From an uncultured Muribaculaceae bacterium (GTDB lineage Bacteria > Bacteroidota > Bacteroidia > Bacteroidales > Muribaculaceae): 14,883 nucleotides of DNA. How positions within the stretch are numbered: the stretch's first letter is position 1; each line of letters starts with the position of its first letter. The stretch is from assembly GCA_934663645.1 (NCBI GenBank), contig CAKUKR010000061.1, positions 1 to 14,883 on the forward strand, written 5' to 3'. Under the pieces are notes generated by a model that had not been told where the DNA came from, ran no database searches, and saw only the letters and a list, made by a program, of their open reading frames with translations. A program made the position numbers and the translations under genes. Positions 6,633 to 14,867 of the stretch are shown here, piece by piece.

Positions 6633-8321
6633 ATGCCCAAGATAATCCGCTTTGTAATGACACTGGTCATGTGCTGGACGGCATTTGGGGTGTCCGCAGC
6701 CATTGACTACAATGCTATATACAGCCGCTTGAAGGATGTGCCGTCCGTTGAGCTTACTAAAATGGGCAAGGCATACATGAACCGCAACCGTACGGACAGT
6801 GCGTTGGCGGTGTTCACAATTGTGGCCAACCGCAGCCGGTCTGACATGGATGCTGATGAGCGTGACCAAGTTATAATTGCCCTTAACAATATCGGCATAA
6901 TCAATTTTCTGAACGCCAACTATGCGAGGGCTTATTCTTATTTCGTGAACTCCATCGAGCTCAATGATGTGCCTGATGCTATCGGGTACATAAATTTGCC
7001 CGCTATTTATATGTATTTCGGCGACAAGAAGAAGGCGTATGACTGCATGAAAAAAGTCTTCGACAGTGCCATTCAAAATCGCCACTACTACAATGCCTCG
7101 GTGGCGTTGGTAAATATCATAAACATAGACTTGCCTCCGGAGGAGTATGCCAGTTCGAGGGATTTGCGCGGTTTGTTGATACGTTACAAAAAAGGGTGCC
7201 GCCAGACATCTGACAATGCGGCTTATCCCTATGCGACAGCACTTTGCGACGGGATGCTCAAGAGCCTTGATGGAGACCATGCGGGTGCAATAGCCGACTT
7301 CAAGGCCTCTGTCGAACGGTCGAGGGCAATGCTTGTTCCCGAGCGGGACGCTTTTTCCTCGTTCATGCTGATTGGCAAGGAGTTTGAAAAGGCGGGGCAG
7401 CTTGATTCTGCTCTCCATTACACCAACGTGGCGGAACAGCTGGCCGTTAGGAATGCTTTCGGTGAACTTGCTGCAGAGGCGTACCAACGTCTTTCTGTGC
7501 TTTACGGGCTGAAGGGGGATGTTGCCAGGGCTACAGAGTACAAGTACAAGAACCTGGAACTGCGAGACTCCATACTAAGTGTCGATGATTTCGGCAAGAT
7601 ACGCGACTTGGAGATGTTTCACGAGGTGGATAAGTTTACCAAGGAAATCGACAGGCTGACGCTCGAGGACATGCAGCGCCGCCGTGTTCTGGCGATAGTG
7701 TTCTCGGCGGCGGCAGTGATAGCTGCGATGCTGGTGTGGATGTGGGCGCTCAACAAGAAGTTGCGACGCAAGAACCGTGACCTGTTTGCCCGGAACATGG
7801 AGATAATGGCAACAGAAAGGATGGCGGCGGAGCAGCCGGTACAGCCAAATCTTGCTGTTGCTGGTGAGACAGTAGATGACACCGGCGCACCAGCAGGGGG
7901 CGGCGGGAAATATGTGAGTTCCAATCTGTCAGATGATATGAAGGCAGAACTTGGCAAGCGTATTTCTGCGGTGATGGAAGACGAGGCCGTGATTACCAGC
8001 GCTGATTTTTCGCTCAATGACCTCTCTGCACGAGTCGAGTCCAATCCCAAGTATGTCTCGCAGGTTCTTAACGAGCTGTTTGGCAAGTCGTTTCCTGCGC
8101 TGCTTAACGAGCGGCGGGTAGGTATGGCGCGTGAGCGGTTTGTTGACTTTGAGCATTACGGGCATCTCACCATTGAGGCTATAATCTCCGACCTCGGGTT
8201 CAAGTCGCGCAGTACATTTTCCAAGACGTTCAAGGGCATTACCGGCCTCACGCCGACAGAGTTCATACGTCAGGCCAAGGCCGCCCGCAGCATGGATGGC
8301 AAATCAGGCGGCACGCAATAG
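6633..8321 (+). CDS. Membrane-anchored TPR-containing AraC-family transcriptional regulator
   Basis: A one-component regulator typical of Bacteroidales, in which a periplasmic TPR sensor is joined through one membrane helix to a cytoplasmic DNA-binding domain. Counting from the ATG at 6633 (562 residues), a signal-anchor-like segment MPKIIRFVMTLVMCW ends near SAA (about 22). Helical TPR-like repeats follow to about residue 320, for example NYARAYSYFVNSIEL, GDKKKAYDCMKKVF, GDHAGAIADFKASVE and GQLDSALHYTNVAEQL. A transmembrane helix lies at about 352-373, followed by a basic KKLRRKNRDL segment, a Gly/Ala/Pro-rich linker, and two helix-turn-helix units at about 458-553 (FSLNDLSARVESNPKYVSQVL and IEAIISDLGFKSRSTFSKTFK) ending in the AraC signature GLTPTEFIRQAK. 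The gene is divergent from the adhesin-like gene, the obvious candidate target. No kinase or receiver domain is present. An in-frame GTG start at 6603 would add ten residues ahead of the signal sequence. Confidence 0.9.
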   Translation: MPKIIRFVMTLVMCWTAFGVSAAIDYNAIYSRLKDVPSVELTKMGKAYMNRNRTDSALAVFTIVANRSRSDMDADERDQVIIALNNIGIINFLNANYARAYSYFVNSIELNDVPDAIGYINLPAIYMYFGDKKKAYDCMKKVFDSAIQNRHYYNASVALVNIINIDLPPEEYASSRDLRGLLIRYKKGCRQTSDNAAYPYATALCDGMLKSLDGDHAGAIADFKASVERSRAMLVPERDAFSSFMLIGKEFEKAGQLDSALHYTNVAEQLAVRNAFGELAAEAYQRLSVLYGLKGDVARATEYKYKNLELRDSILSVDDFGKIRDLEMFHEVDKFTKEIDRLTLEDMQRRRVLAIVFSAAAVIAAMLVWMWALNKKLRRKNRDLFARNMEIMATERMAAEQPVQPNLAVAGETVDDTGAPAGGGGKYVSSNLSDDMKAELGKRISAVMEDEAVITSADFSLNDLSARVESNPKYVSQVLNELFGKSFPALLNERRVGMARERFVDFEHYGHLTIEAIISDLGFKSRSTFSKTFKGITGLTPTEFIRQAKAARSMDGKSGGTQ

Positions 8322-8332
8322 GTGTCGCCTGA
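8304..8332. terminator. Hairpin spanning the regulator stop codon, between convergent genes
   Basis: TCAGGCGGCAC (8304-8314) pairs with GTGTCGCCTGA (8322-8332) over 11 bp with one G-T wobble; the loop GCAATAG contains the regulator's stop codon. It is followed on the minus strand by TTT only. It could end the slyD operon, whose last stop is at 8363, and mark the end of the convergent transcript. Without a clear T-run this is a weak terminator call. Confidence 0.45.
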
Positions 8333-8362
8333 CAATCAGGTTCAAATGTCCGTGTGTTGTTG

Positions 8363-8935
8363 TCAGCAGTTGCAGCCGCTGTTGCCGCAGCCGCCTGCGC
8401 AGTCGCCGTCGCTGCAGCTTCCGCCTCCGCAGCCTCCGCAGCAGCCTCCCTTGGGGTGCAGCTCGTCCTCGGTTGCGGGACGCACCATCACTATCTCGCC
8501 GTCAAACTTGACGGTCAGGTCGGCAAAGGGGTGGTTGAAGTCCATTGAGACGTGTGTGTCGCCGATTTTCATGACACGGCCCTGCACGCGGTATCCCTCG
8601 GAGGTTATCATAGGCACGATAGCGTCCTGCACGATTTCTTCAGCCATTTTGCCGTCGCGCATGAATATCTCTTTTTCGAGCTGCATGACGTGTTCCTCGT
8701 CGCGTTTGCCGAAGGCTGCTTCGGGCGGGAGGGTCATGCTGAACTTATCGCCCTCTTTCATGTCCTTGATTGCGGCGGCCAGCCCGGGTATTATGCCCTC
8801 GGTCACGCCGTAGACCATTACGTCAGGTGCCTTGGCAGTTGCCTTGAACAGTTCCTCGCCGGTTGCGGCGTCGGCCACTGTGTATGCGAAAGCCACAAAC
8901 ATGCCGTCGCTTACCTTATATTCCTTGTTTCCCAT
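8363..8935 (-). CDS. slyD: SlyD-type FKBP peptidyl-prolyl cis-trans isomerase with cysteine-rich tail
   Basis: A cytoplasmic FKBP-fold prolyl isomerase and chaperone of the SlyD branch, 190 residues (E. coli SlyD has 196). The FKBP part opens with VSDGMFVAFAYTV (8-20) and YGVTEGIIPGLAAAIKDMK (42-60). The insert-in-flap chaperone domain spans about 77-131 and is followed by the SlyD hallmark DFNHPFADL (132-140). The last 26 residues hold eight cysteines (165, 166, 169, 174, 179, 183, 188, 190) spaced by Gly, Ser and Asp. This matches the metal-binding tail of SlyD but lacks histidine, unlike the His-rich proteobacterial tail. Binding of nickel, zinc or another thiophilic metal is expected from the family; the preferred metal is unknown. 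It is the last gene of the rel run, 43 bp after the DUF4919 gene. No hydrogenase or urease gene is nearby. Confidence 0.93.
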   Translation of the reverse strand: MGNKEYKVSDGMFVAFAYTVADAATGEELFKATAKAPDVMVYGVTEGIIPGLAAAIKDMKEGDKFSMTLPPEAAFGKRDEEHVMQLEKEIFMRDGKMAEEIVQDAIVPMITSEGYRVQGRVMKIGDTHVSMDFNHPFADLTVKFDGEIVMVRPATEDELHPKGGCCGGCGGGSCSDGDCAGGCGNSGCNC

Positions 8936-8978
8936 ATATTCTTGATGATATTTTCGTTGTCGTTAATTTCAGAACTTG

Positions 8979-9821
8979 TCACTGAGCCGGGGCGTTGTCA
9001 GGGTCTTCCTCCTCTTCGGCCGGTACGGCTGCTTCCTCCTCGTCGTCATCGTCCACGTCCTCGGGGTGCTTGAGCTCAAACTGCTCTGTTGGTATGATCA
9101 TGTTGAAGAAGAATTTGTCGGCGACCTTGTTTTTGAGCCTCCGAGCGGTCTCCTCTTCTGGCTCGACCTTCAGGATGTCATACCCTGGGTACTGCTCGAA
9201 ATCGACATCGACGGCGTTGTAGCCCAGCAGCTGGACCATGTCGTATTCGTGTGCCGGGTAGATGACATACCAAGCGTTTTCCACGTCCTCGCCCGTGCCT
9301 GTGCTCTTGATTGCCGCGAGCAGGTTTTCGAGACGGAACTCCCAGAACTTGGCGCGGTAGGTCTTTTCCTTCTCCTTGAGGGCGTGCACGAGGAATGACA
9401 TGTGGCGCAGGTCAAATGGGTTGTCGTTGAGCGACAGCTCGGCGTATTTGATGAGCGTGTCCACCTCCTGGCGGGTGTGCTTGGAGCGCGTTTTCAGCGG
9501 CGCGGTCTTTTCGTCATACGGCGACACACGGTACGGGTCATAGTCCTCCTGGAACATGTAGCCGAGATAGAGGTAGCGGTATTCCTCGGTGGTCATCACC
9601 GTGTCGTTCTTCTCGAAACGCTTCATGAGTTTCGGGAAATAGAAGCGGCTTTTGGGGTTGAGGGTCTCTGCCTTGATTTTGTCGAGGTCTGGGCGTTCCA
9701 CCTTCACGGTCTTCTTGGCCGGAGAGGCGGACACCTGCCGTCCCTGTGCTGCGGCGGTGAAGCAGCCGGCTATCATGACAGCCAGTGCTATGAGTGTTGA
9801 GTGCAGTATGCTTGTTTTCAT
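8979..9821 (-). CDS. DUF4919 family exported protein with acidic C-terminal tail
   Basis: An exported protein of unknown function that I recognise as DUF4919, a family largely confined to Bacteroidetes. From the ATG at 9821 (280 residues), a signal peptide MKTSILHSTLIALAVMIAGC precedes either lipidation at C20 (IAGC is an acceptable lipobox) or cleavage after AAA at about 25. The conserved core starts at PDLDKIKAET (44-53) and includes SRFYFPKLMKRF, then EEYRYLYLGYMFQEDYDPYR (79-98), then helical segments around NDNPFDLRHMSFLVHALKEK. The last 30 or so residues are almost all Asp, Glu, Ala and Pro. An upstream in-frame ATG at 9845 would add eight residues and lie 6 bp from the previous stop; I prefer 9821 because it gives a normal-length signal peptide. 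No catalytic motif is visible. Confidence 0.87.
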   Translation of the reverse strand: MKTSILHSTLIALAVMIAGCFTAAAQGRQVSASPAKKTVKVERPDLDKIKAETLNPKSRFYFPKLMKRFEKNDTVMTTEEYRYLYLGYMFQEDYDPYRVSPYDEKTAPLKTRSKHTRQEVDTLIKYAELSLNDNPFDLRHMSFLVHALKEKEKTYRAKFWEFRLENLLAAIKSTGTGEDVENAWYVIYPAHEYDMVQLLGYNAVDVDFEQYPGYDILKVEPEEETARRLKNKVADKFFFNMIIPTEQFELKHPEDVDDDDEEEAAVPAEEEEDPDNAPAQ

Positions 9822-9851
9822 GAGGATAGTCTTGTTAATAGGCATGAGTCG

Positions 9852-10397
9852 TCATTGTATTTCCCGCGAGACGGCGAGCGCGAGCAGAGCGGCTACACCC
9901 GCCATCGCCACGGTTATCACTGTGGGGAAGCCCTTTGCGAGCAGGTATCGGAAGAACCGCCCGGTGTGCAGAGCCACGTCCTCGCCCTTGGGTGTGCGGG
10001 AGAAGAAGAGCATGCCGGCAAACGCGCCGATTACGGTCAGCAGCACCATAATGCTGTACAGCAGGTGTTCGGCGATGCCGAATGAGAAGGCTGACAGCCC
10101 CAGCGCCATGCCTGTTACAGCGCCGGCGGTGATGTATGCCGTGCCGCGCCGTTGTGCTTGCAGCACCTGTGGCTGCAACACGGTGACGGCGGTCACGACG
10201 AGTGTCATTGCGAGCCATCCGGTGAGTATGACCCCGTTGACTGGCAGCAGCTGATAGCGTGCGGCGTCCTCGGCAAAGCTGATGACGAGCAAAGCGAGGT
10301 ATGACACCACGGGCGCAAGCATCTGCCAGCGCGACATGGTGAGTGCCAACGCTGCCACCCACATCAGACAGCTTATTGTGACGATTACGACTGCCAT
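9852..10397 (-). CDS. Hypothetical multi-pass inner-membrane protein
   Basis: I do not recognise this family. From the ATG at 10397 it has 181 residues and six likely membrane helices. By sequence they are MAVVIVTISCLMWVAALAL; LAPVVSYLALLVISFA; GVILTGWLAMTLVVTAVTVL; TAYITAGAVTGMALGLSAF; LLYSIMVLLTVIGAFAGMLFF; and FPTVITVAMAGVAALLALAV. The loops are short. The second helix ends in an acidic pair (FAEDAARYQ), and a basic HTGRFFRYLLAKG loop precedes the last helix. No transporter, enzyme or channel signature is visible. It lies 51 bp after the phosphodiesterase gene and just ahead of the DUF4919 gene, so co-expression is likely. A TTG at 10412 would add five residues. A small hairpin AGCCC-AAA-GGGCT (10406-10418) lies just upstream of the start and could affect translation. 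Confidence 0.72.
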   Translation of the reverse strand: MAVVIVTISCLMWVAALALTMSRWQMLAPVVSYLALLVISFAEDAARYQLLPVNGVILTGWLAMTLVVTAVTVLQPQVLQAQRRGTAYITAGAVTGMALGLSAFSFGIAEHLLYSIMVLLTVIGAFAGMLFFSRTPKGEDVALHTGRFFRYLLAKGFPTVITVAMAGVAALLALAVSREIQ

Positions 10398-10448
10398 GTC
10401 TGTTAAGCCCAAAGGGCTATATACATAACGCGGATTGCTGCTGTAATA

Positions 10449-12554
10449 TTATTTTGCTATTGCAGTCGAGGGTGTAGTGGCGGTCTGTGCCTCCACTGCC
10501 TCATGACTGTGTATCTCCGGGTATGCCACGCGCGAGTGGTATATGGTGGCAAGCCGCTTTTTGAATGTTGCCCGTACCGTCTCGAGGTCGCGGAATGACA
10601 GCGGCGACTCGCGGAACAGCCCGTCGCTGACCTGCGAGTCTATGATGCGGTCTACGAGCGAGTTGATGTTTTCCACCGAGAAGTCCTTGAGGCTGCGTGA
10701 GGCAGCCTCGACGGCATCAGCCATCATCAGCAGCGCGGTCTCGCGTGTCTGCGGGTTGGGACCGGGATAGCGGAACTTTTCCGGGTCGATGGTTTCGCCG
10801 GGGTGCTCGTTGACGGCCGTGTTGTAGAAATACTTGGCGAGGCCGCGGCCGTGGTGTTCGAGAATGAAGTCGATTATCACTTTCGGCAGCTTGTTCTTCT
10901 GCGCGAGTTGCACTCCGTATGTGACGTGGCGTATTATCTTGCGTGCGCTGGTCTCCGGGTCGAGGCCGGCGTGCGGGTTTACGCCGTGCTGGTTTTCGGT
11001 GAAGAAGAACGGGCTTTCGAGCTTGCCGATGTCATGGTATAGCGCGCCGGTACGCACGAGCTGTACATTGGCGCCTATGGCGAGAGCGGCCTCGGCTGCG
11101 AGAGTGGAAACCTGCATTGAGTGCTGGAACGTGCCTGGGGCTTCCTCTGCGAGCTGCCGCAGCAGCGGCGTGTTGATGTCGCTGAGCTCGACAAGGGTGA
11201 CCGTGGAGGTGAACCCGAAGACCTTCTCGATGATGACTATAAGGATGTATGCAAACGAGAGTATTATGGAGTTGATGCCGAACAGTCCTATCATGTTCCA
11301 CGAGAAGTGGTCGAGGTCGCCGTTGGCGATGAGCGTTGAGACGAAATAGCTGGCGGAGTATGCGAGGAATGAGAACAGCGCAGTGCGGACGAGCTGCGAG
11401 CGGCGCGACAGCTGGTGAATGCTGAACACTGCCACGAGGCCTACGCACATCTCCATGAATATGAACTGGAACTGGTATGTCGCCACCAGGGCGCATATCA
11501 GCACAGTGGTCAAGAGCGAGAAAATGGCGGTTCGGGAGTCGAAGAATATGCGTATCACCACTGGCAACGCCGCGAAGGGCACGAGGTAGATGCCGTTGGA
11601 GAAGTTCTCGAACAGGATTATGGTCAGCGCTGAGAACATGGCGATGAATGTCATCAGGAATGTCATCTTGCGCAGGTCGCCGTAGAATTGCGGGCGGTTG
11701 AGCGCCATGAACAGGTACAGCAGCACGATGCAGATGAGTATGTACAGCGTCTGTCCGAGCATGAAGTATGTCTGCTGGCTGGCACCGTGCAGGTTCTTTT
11801 GCACCATCTCCTGGAACGTGTTCAGGTTGGTGTATATCTGCGGCGTGATGATTTCGCCACGGTCTACGATGCGCTGCCCCTTCTTGATGATGCCCTGGGC
11901 TCCGGTCACGTTGAGAAACTCCTGCTTGCGGTATTTGGTGTCGAGGGTGGAGTCTACCACGACATTGGGAACTATGCTGACATTCAGGGCTTTTGACAGC
12001 CCTTGCGGCATTCCGGCGCCGTCGAGGTTGTGGAAGCGCAAGGTGTATATCGAGTCGATGAACTCAAAGGCCTTGACAGGCGTGAACATCTGCGACACGT
12101 CCACCGTCCCCACCACGTCTGGGTCGTCGGAAGTTTCGGACATTCGCACTTTCGAGCCAGTGTATTCCGATACCTTGGCATACAGGTCGGGTTCCATTAC
12201 GCCGACTTCGTATACCTGCGCCAGCAACTGCTGGACTATTGCTATGTCGTGGCTGTCAACACTCCCGTATGCTGCAGAGCTGAACCGTTCCGCAACGTCC
12301 TTGGGAACATTCGCCTCGCGCTTCACGAAGGGGACAAAATGCTTGTCAACGCTGTCGCGCAGGGTGGTGAGCGACGTGGAGTCGCGCATTATCGGCATGT
12401 CAAACGGGGCTGTCAGCAGCGGGTATTTCCACGGCTGGTTCAGCTCGTAGCTGTAAGACTGGCGGTCGGCGTGAGGCAGCAGCAGCAGCACGACGGCTGT
12501 GAGGACGATTGCCATGCCCACACGCGCCATATTTACCTTTGAGAAAAACTTCAT
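10449..12554 (-). CDS. pgpH: 7TM-HD phosphodiesterase, PgpH-like (probable c-di-AMP hydrolase)
   Basis: A membrane enzyme of 701 residues, close in length and layout to Listeria PgpH, which hydrolyses c-di-AMP to pApA. A first membrane helix (about 13-27) leads to a periplasmic 7TMR-HDED-type domain (about 30-260). A block of roughly seven helices follows (about 265-443, for example YILICIVLLYLFMAL and SIILSFAYILIVIIEKVFG). The cytoplasmic HD domain begins near 455. All expected metal ligands are present: H478 (FQHS), H507-D508 (YHDIGK), H543 (IRHV), H567-H568 (EHHGR) and D613 (MADAVEAASR). The tail after about 680 is Thr/Ala-rich. The gene starts 40 bp after rel, with no terminator or promoter between them. 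The Listeria enzyme is reported to be inhibited by ppGpp, which makes the pairing meaningful. Substrate here is inferred from the family. Confidence 0.9.
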   Translation of the reverse strand: MKFFSKVNMARVGMAIVLTAVVLLLLPHADRQSYSYELNQPWKYPLLTAPFDMPIMRDSTSLTTLRDSVDKHFVPFVKREANVPKDVAERFSSAAYGSVDSHDIAIVQQLLAQVYEVGVMEPDLYAKVSEYTGSKVRMSETSDDPDVVGTVDVSQMFTPVKAFEFIDSIYTLRFHNLDGAGMPQGLSKALNVSIVPNVVVDSTLDTKYRKQEFLNVTGAQGIIKKGQRIVDRGEIITPQIYTNLNTFQEMVQKNLHGASQQTYFMLGQTLYILICIVLLYLFMALNRPQFYGDLRKMTFLMTFIAMFSALTIILFENFSNGIYLVPFAALPVVIRIFFDSRTAIFSLLTTVLICALVATYQFQFIFMEMCVGLVAVFSIHQLSRRSQLVRTALFSFLAYSASYFVSTLIANGDLDHFSWNMIGLFGINSIILSFAYILIVIIEKVFGFTSTVTLVELSDINTPLLRQLAEEAPGTFQHSMQVSTLAAEAALAIGANVQLVRTGALYHDIGKLESPFFFTENQHGVNPHAGLDPETSARKIIRHVTYGVQLAQKNKLPKVIIDFILEHHGRGLAKYFYNTAVNEHPGETIDPEKFRYPGPNPQTRETALLMMADAVEAASRSLKDFSVENINSLVDRIIDSQVSDGLFRESPLSFRDLETVRATFKKRLATIYHSRVAYPEIHSHEAVEAQTATTPSTAIAK

Positions 12555-12594
12555 CGTCTTGAGTCTGTGTTATATAAGTTGTCTGGGACGTGTG

Positions 12595-14826
12595 TCAGCT
12601 CATTCGCTTGACGGACTTTATCCCTGAAATCTTCTTGAGTGCGTGGATTATCTTGTCGATGGTGTCTGTGGTGTCTATCTGCACGGTCATATCGGCATGG
12701 AACACCTCGCCGTCGGCGCGGATGTTGAGGCTGCGAATGTTGATGCCGAGCTGCCCGGAGACAGTGGCGGCGATGTCGCCTATCATTCCGGCGCGGTCCA
12801 GCCCCTCCATAGAGACGGAGGCCATGAAGCGGTCTGCCGTCCCCTCCCAGCGTGTTGCGACGAGGCGAGTGCCGTATGCGCTCTTGAGGCGCATTGCGGT
12901 GTCGCAGTTCACCTTGTGGACCACCACATTCTCCTCGTCATCGACAAACCCGAGCACGTCGTCGCCCGGGACGGGCGAGCAACAGGCCGCCAGCCGGTAG
13001 TTGGGTGAGCTACCGGGCCGCAGCACATACACTTCGCCGAGGTTGACATGGTGCGCCTCGGCGGCCGGCATCTCCTCCTTGCGGCGCGACGAGAAGGGGT
13101 TGCGCAGCAGCTTGGAGAATATTGACGACTTTGAGCGTCCCACCCACGGCAGGTCTTGCGCCAGCGAGGCGATGTCGCCCCGGGCGAGCATCAGGTAGAA
13201 GTCTGTGGCGTTCTCCGCCTTGTAATGGCTGACAATGCGGTTGAGCAGCTTTCCGCCCGGCTTGACGCCTCGTTGGCGCAGGAAGTCGAGGTATATTTCC
13301 TCGCCCTTGCGGGCTTGCAGCCTCCGGTCCTTGCGCAGGATTGAGCGCACGCGGTCGCGGGCCTTGGCGGTATGGCAGGATTCCAGCCATTCAGGCTGCG
13401 GCGACTGTGTGTCGGAGGTTATGATTTCCACCTGGTCGCCGCTGTCGAGTATGTGCGACAGCGGGACGAGCTTGTGGCTTATCTTGCCCGCCATGCAGTG
13501 TATTCCGAGTTCGGAGTGTATGGCGAATGCCATGTCGAGCACCGACGAGCCGGCGGGCAGTGTGTACAGGTCGCCCTTGGGCGTGAACACGTATATCTCG
13601 CGGGCGAAGAGATTGAGCTTGATGGTGTCGAGCACGTCAATGGCGTTAGGCTCGGGGTTGGCGAGGATGTCCTTGATGGTGCGTATCCAGTTGTCAAGCT
13701 CCGTCTCGTCCTCGTATACGCCGCTCTTGTATTTCCAGTGGGCGGCATATCCCAGCTCGGCGATGTCGTCCATCTTGCGCGAGCGTATCTGCACTTCTAT
13801 CCATTTCCCCTCCGGCCCCATAGCCGTCAGGTGCAAGGCGCGGTATCCGTTGGCCTTCGGCACGGCCGTCCAGTCGCGCAGCCGGTCGGGGTGTACCACG
13901 CGGCCGTCGGAGAAGAAGGTGTATATCTGCCAGCAGCGCAAGCGTTCCAGCGAGTCGTCATCGTTCTCGAAAATCACGCGCACGGCATAGATGTCGTATA
14001 TCTCGGTGAATGGGATATGCTTCTTCTCCATCTTGTTGTAAATGCTGTACGCGCTTTTGACGCGGGTCCTGATCTCATACTTGAAGCCGGCTTTGTCGAG
14101 CTTCTCTCGCACCGGGCGCACAAACTCCTCGACTATGCGCTCGCGGTGGTCTGCGCCCTCGTTGACGAGCGACATTATCTCCTCGTACTTGCGCGGGTGC
14201 TCGTAGCGGAAGGCGAGGTCCTCGAGTTCCTGCTTTATCTTGAACAGTCCGAGGCGGTGAGCCAGCGGCGCGTATACATAGAGCGTCTCGCCGGCTATCT
14301 TGTACTGCTTCTCGGGGCGCATCGAGCCCAGGGTGCGCATATTGTGCAGGCGGTCTGCCATCTTGATGAGCACCACGCGGATGTCGGTGGACATGGAGAG
14401 GAGCAGCTTGCGGAAATTCTCGGCCTGCAGCGAGGCCTTGTCGCCGAATATGCCGCCCGAAATTTTGGTCAGCCCCTCCACGATGCCGGCAATCTTGTCG
14501 CCGAAAGCGGCGGCGATGTCGTCCCGCGTATAGTCAGTGTCCTCGACCACGTCATGTAGCAGCGCGGCGCAGATGGACGTTGAGCCGAGCCCGAGCTCCG
14601 AGATGACTATCCGCGCCACGGCTATCGGGTGCATGATGTACGGCTCGCCGCTCAGGCGGCGCACGCCGCGGTGGGCCTCACGCGCAAACTTGTATGCGCG
14701 GTCGATGATTTCCACCTTCTTGCGGTGGTTGGAGGCCAGGTATGCGTCGAGGAGGCCGCGGTAAGCCTCGTCGGCCATGCGGTCTTCCTCCCCGGGGGCG
14801 TATTGCGGATAATCCTTGATGCTCAT
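12595..14826 (-). CDS. rel: Bifunctional (p)ppGpp synthetase/hydrolase, Rel (RelA/SpoT family)
   Basis: The stringent-response enzyme, which makes (p)ppGpp from ATP and GTP/GDP and breaks it down. Numbered from the ATG at 14826 (743 residues): the HD hydrolase keeps H66 (HPIAVA), H91-D92-E95-D96 (HDVVED), D158 and N162 (ADRLHN). The synthetase keeps D278 (YDIYAVRV), a basic R315-L-R-D318 motif equivalent to the RxKD of bifunctional enzymes, Y328 (NGYRALH) and E344 (IEVQIR). A TGS domain follows at about 408-471, then a helical region, a zinc-finger/CC region with C615, C616 and C641, and an ACT domain at about 672-743. Both activities should work. Upstream starts exist at ATG 14859 and GTG 14868, but a -7 promoter element covers 14868-14875, so the GTG lies within the promoter and ATG 14859 would be almost leaderless. 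It is the first gene of the five-gene run. Confidence 0.95.
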   Translation of the reverse strand: MSIKDYPQYAPGEEDRMADEAYRGLLDAYLASNHRKKVEIIDRAYKFAREAHRGVRRLSGEPYIMHPIAVARIVISELGLGSTSICAALLHDVVEDTDYTRDDIAAAFGDKIAGIVEGLTKISGGIFGDKASLQAENFRKLLLSMSTDIRVVLIKMADRLHNMRTLGSMRPEKQYKIAGETLYVYAPLAHRLGLFKIKQELEDLAFRYEHPRKYEEIMSLVNEGADHRERIVEEFVRPVREKLDKAGFKYEIRTRVKSAYSIYNKMEKKHIPFTEIYDIYAVRVIFENDDDSLERLRCWQIYTFFSDGRVVHPDRLRDWTAVPKANGYRALHLTAMGPEGKWIEVQIRSRKMDDIAELGYAAHWKYKSGVYEDETELDNWIRTIKDILANPEPNAIDVLDTIKLNLFAREIYVFTPKGDLYTLPAGSSVLDMAFAIHSELGIHCMAGKISHKLVPLSHILDSGDQVEIITSDTQSPQPEWLESCHTAKARDRVRSILRKDRRLQARKGEEIYLDFLRQRGVKPGGKLLNRIVSHYKAENATDFYLMLARGDIASLAQDLPWVGRSKSSIFSKLLRNPFSSRRKEEMPAAEAHHVNLGEVYVLRPGSSPNYRLAACCSPVPGDDVLGFVDDEENVVVHKVNCDTAMRLKSAYGTRLVATRWEGTADRFMASVSMEGLDRAGMIGDIAATVSGQLGINIRSLNIRADGEVFHADMTVQIDTTDTIDKIIHALKKISGIKSVKRMS

Positions 14827-14867
14827 TACAGGAGAGTTTTGCGGCGCGTTTTGCGCCATGCAATACA

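Noticed and set aside
6618..7487. Minus-strand open frame of 289 codons opposite the regulator
   Set aside because: It is the mirror of the TPR-encoding region, and no recognisable protein features were seen.
11698..12450. Plus-strand open frame of 250 codons opposite the phosphodiesterase gene
   Set aside because: It is antisense to a complete PgpH-like protein; its Ser/Thr/Arg-rich composition is that of a shadow frame.
13372..14559. Long open frame of 395 codons on the plus strand opposite rel
   Set aside because: It is antisense to strongly conserved Rel coding sequence. The protein is rich in Val, Leu, His and Tyr with no domain or signal, and GC-biased third positions in Rel readily create such frames.
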